Source of the DNA: CAYZJV01 sp964616275
Lineage (GTDB): Bacteria; Spirochaetota; Spirochaetia; Sphaerochaetales; Sphaerochaetaceae
Assembly (NCBI GenBank): GCA_964616275.1
Contig: CAZTUL010000042.1
Span: 1 to 20,664 of the forward strand
DNA length: 20,664 bases
Reading direction: 5' to 3'
Positions 7,201 through 14,436 of the stretch are shown in pieces (the stretch's first letter is position 1; every line of letters starts with the position of its first letter). The notes under the pieces are model-generated. The model was given only the letters and a program-made list of their open reading frames with translations, searched no databases and had not been told where the DNA came from. The translations under genes and the position numbers were made by a program.

Positions 7201-8184
7201 ATGAAGAAAAAAATTACGTTAGTAGTATTACTCGTTTTGCTTGCTTTGAGTCTCGTACTCACAGGTTGTGGAAAGAAAGCAGAACCAGTAGCAACCGCAG
7301 CCCCCGCTGCACCAGCAGCTCAGGCTGCTCCTGCACAACCGGCACCAGCTCCGGCACCACAGCCCGCTGCTCCGAAGATTGACAAAGATGCAGTACTGAT
7401 TGCAGCTGCCAAGGATTATTTCACTCAAGTTGCTTCGAACAACAATCTTATCTCAGCGAAAGACCTGAATCAGATGCTTGAGGATAATCCTGGTGCTACT
7501 ATGATTATTGATATCCGCTCTGATGCCGATTTCGAAGCTGGACACATCGAAGGTGCCTTCCATAGTACTTGGGCCGGCCTCGGTGACGTTATGGAAAAAA
7601 TCCCACAGAATCGCCAAGTTGTGGTAGCCTGCTATTCTGGTCAGACAGCCGGTCAGGCAATTGGTGCCTTACGGCTTGCAGGATTCTCGAACGTGAAATC
7701 CTTAGCAGGTGGTATGAATAATGGTTGGAAAGCTGCCGGTCTTGTTGCTGAAGAAACCGGAGCACGCCCCTTAGCAAGTCGCTCGAATGCAACATCTCCA
7801 AAAACAGAGGAAGATCAGGTTAAGTGGGATGCTGCAAAAGCATATTTCAAATCAGTGGCAAAAGATGGTAATAAATTAATTCCATCACAGGATCTGTATG
7901 ATGCCCTTCAGACCAACCCAAAGGCTTTTAATGTAATTGACATTCGTGGAGCAAGCGATTATGAAGCTGGCCATATTGAGTTCTCAACTCACACGGCTTG
8001 GACAAATGTTGGCAGTATCCTTGAAACTTTACCGAAGAATGATAGAATTGTTGTAGCTTGTTTCTCCGGGCAGACTGCAGGGCAGACTGTTGGCGTACTC
8101 AGAACATTGGGTTTTGATGCCTATTCACTCACCGGTGGTATTAACAATGGCTGGAAAGCTGCTGAATTGCCTCTGGTTCAATAG
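7201..8184 (+). CDS. Lipoprotein with two tandem rhodanese domains, ExtH-like
   Basis: This 327-residue protein has a lipoprotein signal (LTGC, Cys23), an Ala/Pro linker (about 28-60) and two rhodanese domains that are clear duplicates of each other. The active-site cysteines are Cys144 in CYSGQTA and Cys287 in CFSGQTA; both are present, so both domains may carry persulfide or selenide. The domains share the same flanks, from an AAKxYF helix to a GGxNNGWKAA ending. Rhodaneses transfer sulfane sulfur or related chalcogens between thiol acceptors; this one would act outside the inner membrane. TAGGAG six bases upstream supports the start. A strong hairpin follows, then tRNA-Sec, selA and a multiheme cytochrome. 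Rhodanese-like lipoprotein ExtH is encoded with multiheme cytochromes in the Geobacter ext operon, which this arrangement recalls. Confidence 0.88.
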   Translation: MKKKITLVVLLVLLALSLVLTGCGKKAEPVATAAPAAPAAQAAPAQPAPAPAPQPAAPKIDKDAVLIAAAKDYFTQVASNNNLISAKDLNQMLEDNPGATMIIDIRSDADFEAGHIEGAFHSTWAGLGDVMEKIPQNRQVVVACYSGQTAGQAIGALRLAGFSNVKSLAGGMNNGWKAAGLVAEETGARPLASRSNATSPKTEEDQVKWDAAKAYFKSVAKDGNKLIPSQDLYDALQTNPKAFNVIDIRGASDYEAGHIEFSTHTAWTNVGSILETLPKNDRIVVACFSGQTAGQTVGVLRTLGFDAYSLTGGINNGWKAAELPLVQ

Positions 8185-8209
8185 TGCTCTGTGATTTTAT
8201 CGCAGATAT

Positions 8210-8240
8210 CATGCCGTCAGATACTGGCGGCATGTTTACT
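8210..8240 (+). terminator. Hairpin after the rhodanese gene
   Basis: CATGCCGTCAG (8210-8220) pairs with CTGGCGGCATG (8224-8234) over 11 bp with one G-T wobble and a 3-nt loop, followed by TTTACTT. It is a likely terminator, though its T tract is weak. It ends only seven bases before the tRNA, so read-through could supply tRNA-Sec. Confidence 0.6.
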
Positions 8241-8241
8241 T

Positions 8242-8330
8242 GGAAGCTGATGGGGTCTGGAGGCTCCCGCGGTCTTCAAAACCGTTGGCTGTATAAATCG
8301 CAGCGGTAGGTTCGATTCCTGCCACTTCCG
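8242..8330 (+). tRNA. selC: tRNA-Sec (anticodon UCA)
   Basis: The 89-nt gene has the anticodon loop CTTCAAA (anticodon TCA) closed by GCGGT/ACCGT. It has a long variable arm with a GCTG/CAGC stem and a T loop TTCGATT closed by GTAGG/CCTGC. These features and the GGAAG...CTTCC acceptor identify a selenocysteine tRNA, which reads UGA. The 3' CCA is not encoded. The acceptor is odd: 5' GGAAGCTG pairs with 3' CACTTCC only if C8247 is bulged, giving seven pairs rather than the usual eight. selA begins four bases downstream, and a cytochrome gene with an in-frame UGA follows. Confidence 0.9.
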
Positions 8331-8334
8331 TACC

Positions 8335-9678
8335 ATGAAACAAGATAACCCGATGATTCCACAGGTAGAAAAACTCATTCAGAATCCACAGCTCAAGGTC
8401 TGGGAGAAAGAAATAAGCCGCCATCTTCTCATCAAATCAATCCGTACGGTTCTAGACGAAATTCGCACTGAATGGAAATTAACAGGGGCCACGGTAACCG
8501 AGGCAGAAATCCTAAATCGTATTGATGGTGCATGCGATACACTGTATCGTTCTCGTCCGCTTCCGGTAATCAACTGCTCAGGTGTTCTCATCCATACGAA
8601 TCTAGGAAGAGCCCCTCTAGACGCCTCTGTTTGGGATGCTGTTAAAAAAGCTAACACCAGGTATGTAGCTCTGGAGTACGATATGATTCAGGGGAAGCGT
8701 GGACAGCGGAATGCATTGCTATCACCACTCTTTTCGGCACTTACGGGGGCTGAATCTGCTGCTGTGGTCAATAATAATGCTGCTGCTTTGTTCCTCATTC
8801 TATCCATGTATGCAAAAAACCGTGAAGTAATTGTGAGTCGCGGAGAGCTGGTGCAGATAGGTGGTGGTTTTAGGATACCTGAAATTCTCGAGCAGTCAGG
8901 AGCCAGATTGGTCGAAGTGGGAACAACAAATGTTACCACCTGCGAGGATTATACTCGAGCAATTACGCAGAACACGGCATTAGTACTTAAAGTACATAGA
9001 AGTAATTTTGCCCTGAGAGGATTTACTTGTGAACCCACTACAAGAGAACTTGTTGAGGCACTGCCAGGGCGTATCATGGTACTTGTGGATCAAGGTTCCG
9101 GTGTGTTGGATCACGAAATTCCAGGCGAGGTCAGTGTGAAAGAACATCTTGCTCATGGGGCATCGATTGTTACCTTTTCGGGTGATAAAGTACTCGGCTC
9201 AGTTCAATCGGGATGCATCGTGGGGAAAGAGACCTTAGTAGCCCCCCTCATTACTCATCCGCTGTATCGAGTCCTGAGACCGGGAAAGACCATTGTCACG
9301 CTCCTTGAGCAGACTCTTATTAATCAATTGAATGGACAGCTTAGCTCACCAATGCGCATGGCACAACGAAGTATTGATGAACTCAGAGTTATGGGGAAAA
9401 AAATTATTTCAGGATTACCTTCTGCACAGGTTGCACTTGTTGAAGCACCTATGACGCTTGGAGGGGGCAGTACCCCAGATGAGTTTATACCTAGCCTAGC
9501 AATCAAGGTAACGAGTCACAACTCTATAGACGTATTAGTACAGAAACTTCGCTCCACGAACCCTCCTGTTATTGGAAAGGTTGAGAAGAACTCTCTTATG
9601 CTGTATCTCGGAGCTTTAGATAATCAGGACGCCGAGATACTTTCTCATCACTTATCAGTCGCATTGGAGGATGTATAG
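8335..9678 (+). CDS. selA: L-seryl-tRNA(Sec) selenium transferase
   Basis: This 447-residue PLP enzyme converts seryl-tRNA(Sec) to selenocysteyl-tRNA(Sec) with selenophosphate. The PLP lysine is Lys285 in FSGDKVLGSVQSG, and INCSGVLIHTNLGRAPL near residues 79-95 is the family signature. Length is normal (about 450-470). The ATG lies just four bases after tRNA-Sec and there is no Shine-Dalgarno, because any such site would lie inside the tRNA. ATG 8353 is an alternative that also lacks one. The tRNA and selA are probably cotranscribed. selB and selD are not in the window. The proximity to the UGA-containing cytochrome gene suggests that this protein is a main local use of selenocysteine. Confidence 0.95.
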   Translation: MKQDNPMIPQVEKLIQNPQLKVWEKEISRHLLIKSIRTVLDEIRTEWKLTGATVTEAEILNRIDGACDTLYRSRPLPVINCSGVLIHTNLGRAPLDASVWDAVKKANTRYVALEYDMIQGKRGQRNALLSPLFSALTGAESAAVVNNNAAALFLILSMYAKNREVIVSRGELVQIGGGFRIPEILEQSGARLVEVGTTNVTTCEDYTRAITQNTALVLKVHRSNFALRGFTCEPTTRELVEALPGRIMVLVDQGSGVLDHEIPGEVSVKEHLAHGASIVTFSGDKVLGSVQSGCIVGKETLVAPLITHPLYRVLRPGKTIVTLLEQTLINQLNGQLSSPMRMAQRSIDELRVMGKKIISGLPSAQVALVEAPMTLGGGSTPDEFIPSLAIKVTSHNSIDVLVQKLRSTNPPVIGKVEKNSLMLYLGALDNQDAEILSHHLSVALEDV

Positions 9679-9683
9679 GTATA

Positions 9684-9776
9684 TATAATCGAAACTGGAT
9701 GATTGAAGAGACTTTTCTCTATTCTTCAATGGAGGCAGCCGGTAAAGCAGAAAGGGTCGAGAATACGAGAAAAGTC
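9684..9776 (+). ncRNA. Possible structured RNA between selA and the cytochrome gene
   Basis: TATAAT at 9684-9689 could be a -10 box. After it, GACTTTTCTCTATTC (9710-9724) pairs with 9761-9776 over 15 bp with one bulged C at 9766, enclosing 36 nt. A competing 8-bp hairpin, ATTGAAGA (9702-9709) with TCTTCAAT (9723-9730), uses part of the same arm. No T tract follows, so it is not a standard terminator. I do not recognise a known RNA family. It may be the selA 3' end, a small RNA or a switch. Confidence 0.3.
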
Positions 9777-9817
9777 ATAAAATAAGCAATTCCAGGTAAA
9801 TATCGATGATATTTTTG

Positions 9818-9847
9818 TTGTTCTTGCTTTATCGATAATGCTATAAT
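9818..9847 (+). promoter_or_regulatory. Sigma70-type promoter of the cytochrome gene
   Basis: A -35-like TTGTTC (9818-9823), an 18-bp spacer and a consensus TATAAT (9842-9847) precede the cytochrome start by 39 bases. The palindrome TTATCGATAA lies inside the spacer, where a bound regulator would block or reshape RNA polymerase binding. Confidence 0.6.
9829..9838. promoter_or_regulatory. Candidate operator TTATCGATAA in the cytochrome promoter
   Basis: This perfect 10-bp palindrome is identical to the core of the one at 7117-7128 upstream of the rhodanese gene. A related imperfect copy, ATATCGATGATAT, begins at 9800. Its place between the -35 and -10 boxes suits a repressor or a MerR-like activator site. 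Confidence 0.45.
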
Positions 9848-9886
9848 GATTGTGTGGATAGTTCTACAAAGTTTCTGGAGGTGGAT

Positions 9887-11269
9887 ATGGGAAAACATAA
9901 GAAGAAAAAACCTATTCTACGTATTGTATTGTTTACCACTATTGCAGGCCTACTGGTGCTTGCAACCGGAGCCGGGAGAAAAGAGACTGCTCCAGTTGAA
10001 GAGGTCGTGAAACCGCGAGTAATCACCGCGCGATTCACCGACCCTGTAGAATTAGAACCGCAAGATAGCCAAAAGTGTATAGCTTGTCATACAAAGACTA
10101 ATCCAATAACCAAACTCGCCTCACCTACCGTTGCCGGTGGTGAGGCAGGAGGATGAGGCCCTGCTGCGCCGGAGTTTTCGGCGCTTGAAAAGTATCAAGT
10201 TTCATTAGATTTTTTAGACACTGCACACGGAGAATTGGGTTGCGTAACGTGCCATGGCGGTAATGGCTCCGAAGAGCGATTTGAGCATGCCCATACAGGC
10301 GTCAATCCATCACCTTCAGCAGATACCAACGGTATTTGTGCTGAATGCCACTATGAGGCAACTAGTACCTATGAAAATTCATTGCACTATACTGTGCGCG
10401 GATTTCAAAATTCTCTTATTGAGTTTAGCGGCGACGAGGCTGTTCTTGAAAACCCGCATGAAGGGCTGGGCGAAGTATTTAATCTTAACTGCATGAACTG
10501 CCATGCAACGTGTGGAGAATGCCACGTAAGCAGACCGAGTGGATATGCCGGTGGATTAATAGATAAACACAAATTCTTTGATTCTCCACCCATGGATCAG
10601 ACCTGTTTTGGTTGTCATGGAGCAAGAAATGCTGGAGAGTTCATGGGAACGGTCGGTTTTGCCCGAGACGTTCACTATGAAATGGGTATGACGTGCGTTG
10701 ATTGCCATGATGTAAATAATTTCCATGGTACTGGAGAAGCGTATGCTTCTATGTGGGATAAACCAGTACTCCCCTCGTGCTTGGATTGTCATGAAGATGC
10801 TGCTTCTGGTGAAGACGATGTTGCTATGCATAATATCCATGGTGATTCGCTGTCATGTCAGGTGTGTCACGCACAAGCAAACCAGAACTGTTTTGATTGT
10901 CATGCCGACATCTCGGATGATAGAACCAGTCTGGCAAGTCATTCAGAAATGCGAGTTCTGTTCAGAATAGGGCTCAATCCAGAACAAACAGAGGAGAGAC
11001 CGTATAAGTACGTAGCTCTTCGTCACATTCCAACAACGGCCGACTCTTTCATTGAGGCTGGTGACGATCTGCTTACAAACTATGACGAAATCACCAACTG
11101 GAAGTACTCACCTACTCACAACATTCAACGTTCAACATTCCAGAATGAGAGTTGCGATTCGTGCCATGGAAATGCTAGAATCTTCCTGAATGAAGATGAC
11201 TTACGAGAAACCGATAGTAAAGCGAACTGGGAACTGCTTTCCGGACCTCCACCAGCTACCGGTTACTAG
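9887..11269 (+). CDS. Selenocysteine-containing 11-heme c-type cytochrome (in-frame UGA 10154-10156), ExtKL-like
   Basis: Read through one UGA, this frame encodes 460 residues. An N-terminal membrane segment or signal (about 11-28) leads to a periplasmic region with 11 CXXCH heme sites. One (CIACH, 64-68) lies before the UGA and ten lie after it, from CVTCH (119-123) to CDSCH (423-427), including the close pairs CMNCHATCGECH and CQVC...CFDCH. The UGA is codon 90, in GEAGG-U-GPAAPEF. It is followed nine bases later by a six-pair GC hairpin with a GAGTTTT loop whose GT lies 18-19 bases downstream, as expected for a bacterial SECIS. tRNA-Sec and selA are immediately upstream. GGAGGTG precedes the ATG, whereas no start site is seen after the UGA. 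The protein would carry electrons across the periplasm or reduce an oxyanion; the substrate is unknown. A nonsense mutation is the alternative. Confidence 0.85.
10154..10187 (+). promoter_or_regulatory. SECIS-like element with the UGA selenocysteine codon
   Basis: UGA at 10154-10156 is followed by GCGCCG (10166-10171), the loop GAGTTTT (10172-10178) and CGGCGC (10179-10184), a perfect GC stem. The loop GT at 10174-10175 is 18-19 bases past the UGA, close to its distance in the E. coli fdhF SECIS. No bulged U is seen in the upper stem, so the SelB contact may differ from E. coli. Confidence 0.75.
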
Positions 11270-11283
11270 AAGTCAGGATCCTG

Positions 11284-11300
11284 CTCATATCACATATGAG
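11284..11300 (+). repeat. Palindrome before the cytochrome terminator
   Basis: CTCATAT and ATATGAG form a perfect 7-bp inverted repeat around CAC, starting 15 bases after the cytochrome stop and directly abutting the GC-rich terminator hairpin. It may form a second hairpin in the message. Confidence 0.4.
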
Positions 11301-11333
11301 AGAGCCGGAGGAGTTTTCTTCCGGCCTCTTTTT
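11300..11333 (+). terminator. Rho-independent terminator or attenuator between the cytochrome and resB genes
   Basis: AGAG-CCGGA pairs with TCCGG-(C)-CTCT with one bulged C, followed directly by five T's (11329-11333). Because resB begins 15 bases later with no obvious promoter of its own, this may act as a partial terminator. That would keep cytochrome message more abundant than maturation-factor message. Confidence 0.7.
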
Positions 11334-11347
11334 ATATAAGGAAGCGT

Positions 11348-12619
11348 ATGAACCGAACTGTGTCAAAGATATTTCATTCAATTGCCTCATTACGATTCGC
11401 TGTGCTCTTACTTGTCCTTATTGCCTGTTACATAGTTATAGGAACATTAATCCCTCAGCATAGTTCTCCCGAGTGGTACCAAGAGGCCTACCCAACCGCC
11501 GGTTCTCTGATTATCATGCTCTCGCTGGATAGCGCCTATTCTTCGCCAATATTCATTGTACTTGTTGGTCTGTTTGCCATAAACCTTACTTCGTGTACGA
11601 TTCTCTCTCTAAAAGGGCAAGTTCGCCAAGCAAAAGACAATTACTTCCCTCCGTTCACCGCTTCAGACCAAATTATTGATGGTGTGACCGAGGATGCTAT
11701 TATTCACTACTGCAAGAAAAAACGGTTTACTGTGAGTAAGGACAAAGAGACGGGTACGTGTAAAGCTGGAAAATTCCGATGGGGTATCCTTGGGGCAGCC
11801 ATAACTCACGTTGGGATTCTGGTACTATTCGTTGGTGGCGTAGTGGGAAATATGGTAGCAACCGAAGATGTTGTTTCACTATTACCTGGAAATGAGGTCT
11901 CTTTTGCAGAACAGGGATTTGTACTTCGACTGGATGATTTCTACATGACTTTTGAAGAAGGTGGTGCTGTTAAACAATACATAAGCGAAGTCACCATGAT
12001 AAACGATGACGGAACCGAAAGAACCGAGACACTGTGGGTGAATAATCCGCTTTCACATAATGGCATTAAGGCGTATCAGGCAAGTTTCGGCTGGACTGGA
12101 AATTTACGTATAACCGATAACACTACAGATGAGGTCCTTGTTGAAGGGTTGCTAAGAAGTGGAAGAACCTATTTCCACCAGAATTCACATCTCACCATCT
12201 ATCTCTATGATTATTACCCTGAAATGGCTATCGGACATGATCAGAACCCAGTCTCTTTATCAAATCGGGAAATCAATCCATATTACGCGGTAATTCTGTA
12301 TGAATTCGGAAATCCTGTCGGTTCATATATTATTGAACCAGGCGATCCCATTACATACAATAATCTTACCCTTACCTTTACACACTCTATTGCATATACA
12401 GGGTTACTCATTCGTACTGATCCATCCTACCCTATTGTATTAACTGGATTTATCATTATTCTTCTGGGCATGTTCGTGAGTTTCTATTGTTACCCAAGAT
12501 TCATTAGCTATGATTCAGGAAGAGTCACTACATCGAGCAGAAAAAATGGCTGGGTGTTTCATAATGCCGTAAAACTAGAGCTTTCAAAAATTTCTAAAAC
12601 AGCAAAGAGAGAGGAATAA
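11348..12619 (+). CDS. resB: ResB-family cytochrome c biogenesis protein (System II)
   Basis: This 423-residue membrane protein is one half of the System II heme lyase, which delivers and attaches heme to CXXCH motifs outside the cytoplasmic membrane. Family features are an N-terminal helix preceded by SIASLRFAVLLLVLI, the IGTLIPQ segment, and further helices near 64-85 and 145-170. A large extracytoplasmic domain (about 175-355) follows, and a last helix lies near 360-380. AAGGA supports the ATG. It precedes ccsA by two bases. The placement directly after an 11-heme cytochrome gene is consistent with a dedicated maturation system. Confidence 0.9.
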   Translation: MNRTVSKIFHSIASLRFAVLLLVLIACYIVIGTLIPQHSSPEWYQEAYPTAGSLIIMLSLDSAYSSPIFIVLVGLFAINLTSCTILSLKGQVRQAKDNYFPPFTASDQIIDGVTEDAIIHYCKKKRFTVSKDKETGTCKAGKFRWGILGAAITHVGILVLFVGGVVGNMVATEDVVSLLPGNEVSFAEQGFVLRLDDFYMTFEEGGAVKQYISEVTMINDDGTERTETLWVNNPLSHNGIKAYQASFGWTGNLRITDNTTDEVLVEGLLRSGRTYFHQNSHLTIYLYDYYPEMAIGHDQNPVSLSNREINPYYAVILYEFGNPVGSYIIEPGDPITYNNLTLTFTHSIAYTGLLIRTDPSYPIVLTGFIIILLGMFVSFYCYPRFISYDSGRVTTSSRKNGWVFHNAVKLELSKISKTAKREE

Positions 12620-12621
12620 TC

Positions 12622-13440
12622 ATGGAGTCGTATCAGCTAGTCGAAAATGTTGCATTCACAGTGACGTTTGTTGTATATATTATCTCTGCCGTTCTGTTCC
12701 TTGTCCATGTCTCAGGAATCACAAAAAAACTTGAACGTGTGGCAATGCTTATTACGCTGATTGGGTTCCTCTTTCATACGGTAGCTATGGTGGTTCGAAC
12801 ACTTGGTGCGGGACGTCTCCCCTTCAGCAACCAATATGAATTTGCTCTGAGTTTTGGCTGGGGAATTGTGCTTAGTTTTCTTGTGCTTCATAAAATGTAC
12901 AAATTTTCATCTATCGGTGCTTTTGTTATGCCGTTGGGTATCCTTGTGATGGGGTATGCTTCATTACAGAGCAGAGCTGTTCGTCCTCTTATGCCTGCAC
13001 TGCAGAGCCATTGGCTTACATTCCATGTGGGTACTGCAATCCTTTCGTATGGAGCATTTGCCCTAGCCTGTGGAATTGCTGTTATCTATATAATCGATTC
13101 AAAACGAACATCAGAGAAGCGTATACTAAAAGACCCGGAAATCAGCGATATACTCAGTTACCGTGTGATCGTATTTGGTTTGCTTATGCTTACCATTGTG
13201 ATTATCAGTGGTGCTATCTGGGCTCAAAAGGCTTGGTCACGCTACTGGGCTTGGGATCCAAAGGAAACGTGGTCTCTCATAACTTGGATAATCTATGCAA
13301 TCTATCTACACCTTCGATTGCGGCGAAACTGGCGAGGAAAGGCTGCTGCATGGTTTGCTATTATCGGATTCATCTCTGTGCTTTTCACATTTGTAGGAGT
13401 GAATATTCTTCTTCCGAGCATCCACAGCTACGCAACTTAG
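12622..13440 (+). CDS. ccsA: CcsA/ResC-family cytochrome c biogenesis protein (System II)
   Basis: This 272-residue polytopic protein has about eight membrane helices and would handle heme export and ligation with ResB. The WWD heme-binding signature is present as WSRYWAWDPKETW (about 205-217). Conserved histidines are seen at 52, 130 and 135 (HWLTFHV) and 268 near the C-terminus. The family is normally 250-320 residues, so it is complete. The start lies two bases after the resB stop, and the two products form one complex. Cytochrome c maturation genes are uncommon in spirochaetes, so the whole cytochrome-ResB-CcsA unit may have been acquired as a block; I saw no mobile-element remains to prove that. 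Confidence 0.93.
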   Translation: MESYQLVENVAFTVTFVVYIISAVLFLVHVSGITKKLERVAMLITLIGFLFHTVAMVVRTLGAGRLPFSNQYEFALSFGWGIVLSFLVLHKMYKFSSIGAFVMPLGILVMGYASLQSRAVRPLMPALQSHWLTFHVGTAILSYGAFALACGIAVIYIIDSKRTSEKRILKDPEISDILSYRVIVFGLLMLTIVIISGAIWAQKAWSRYWAWDPKETWSLITWIIYAIYLHLRLRRNWRGKAAAWFAIIGFISVLFTFVGVNILLPSIHSYAT

Positions 13441-13535
13441 GCTGGGAAATTGTTAAGTTAGCCAGAGAAAAACGGTTATCATAGAACACCTTGAGACAGC
13501 TAGCCCTTATGTGAAATATTTGCGATAATTAGGGT

Positions 13536-14390
13536 ATGTCAAACAGTAAAAAAACACTTCATGAGGGGAAAACCGTCAACCTCCATACGCATTCACGATA
13601 TTGTGGACATGGTTCTGGAGAGTTGTCCGACTTTGTAGATGCTGCAAAACGCTCAAAATTCACTGCATTGGGATTAAGTGAGCATTGTCCTGTCCCCGAT
13701 GAGAGATGGAATAGTTCTCGAATGGACTATAATCAGATACAGACATATATGGACGAGTGCAGGACTCTTCAGAGAGACGAATCTGATATTGAAATACTTT
13801 GTGGTTTCGAGTGTGACCACGATGCTCGCTATACATCCTGGTATAAGGAGGAGCTGCTCGATACCCATTTTGCTGATTACCTCGTCTTTGCAATCCATTA
13901 TATGGGGGGTGCAGACCATGGAGATCTCTATCTACAAAAAATCTCATCAGATAAGAAAAATTTGCATGAATACACTGATCGGTATGTCGATGGCCTGCTC
14001 TCCGGCATGTATCTGTTCGGAGTTCATCCCGATATTTTTGGGATGTTCTACCGGTCTTGGGACGATGAAGCTATCAGCTGTTCAAAAAGTATACTTGCAT
14101 GCGCAGAAAGTCAGCAAATCCCGCTTGAAATAAATGGATATGGCTTTAGAAAGCCTATCATTACAAGCACCGAGGGCAGAAGACTACAGTATCCGCTTCG
14201 TCAATTCTGGGAGCTTGCAACACAGTATGATATTCAAGTTATTGTAAATAGCGACACTCATTATCCCGAAGATATGGATCTTGAAGGACTCGGTGCACAT
14301 GAACTCGCACAGGATTTAAATCTCACCTATACAGATTGGATTATTTCAGACAATACCTTTGGTGGAAAAACGATTGAAAAACAGAAGTAA
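13536..14390 (+). CDS. PHP-domain phosphoesterase, histidinol-phosphatase-like
   Basis: This 284-residue metal-dependent phosphoesterase of the PHP superfamily has the expected metal ligands in order: LHTHSRYCGHG (His17, His19, His25), SEH (Glu49, His50), an E-C-D stretch near residue 95, FAIHY, FGVHPD and NSDTHYPED. This set and the length match the HisK-type histidinol phosphatase group, but many such proteins outside his operons have other substrates, and no histidine genes are nearby. It starts about 95 bases after ccsA and only a weak ribosome site is seen. It is convergent with the lipoprotein gene at 14437. Confidence 0.85.
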   Translation: MSNSKKTLHEGKTVNLHTHSRYCGHGSGELSDFVDAAKRSKFTALGLSEHCPVPDERWNSSRMDYNQIQTYMDECRTLQRDESDIEILCGFECDHDARYTSWYKEELLDTHFADYLVFAIHYMGGADHGDLYLQKISSDKKNLHEYTDRYVDGLLSGMYLFGVHPDIFGMFYRSWDDEAISCSKSILACAESQQIPLEINGYGFRKPIITSTEGRRLQYPLRQFWELATQYDIQVIVNSDTHYPEDMDLEGLGAHELAQDLNLTYTDWIISDNTFGGKTIEKQK

Positions 14391-14436
14391 TGCACAGATT
14401 ATGAAATCGAAAAACCCTGAGGGTGCATAATATATG

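Noticed and set aside
9684..9776. Known riboswitch class in the selA-cytochrome gap
   Set aside because: No consensus core of a class I know (cyclic-di-GMP, cobalamin, SAM, TPP, fluoride, moco) was recognised, so only a structured region is reported.
10154..10156. Cytochrome as a pseudogene or two separate genes split at the UGA
   Set aside because: The frame is unchanged on both sides, heme motifs continue intact, no ribosome site follows, and a SECIS-like hairpin plus tRNA-Sec and selA are present. Selenocysteine fits better, though a sequencing error cannot be fully excluded.
13011..13484. Open frame overlapping ccsA in another frame
   Set aside because: Its composition follows the shifted ccsA codons, it lacks a ribosome site and has no family features.
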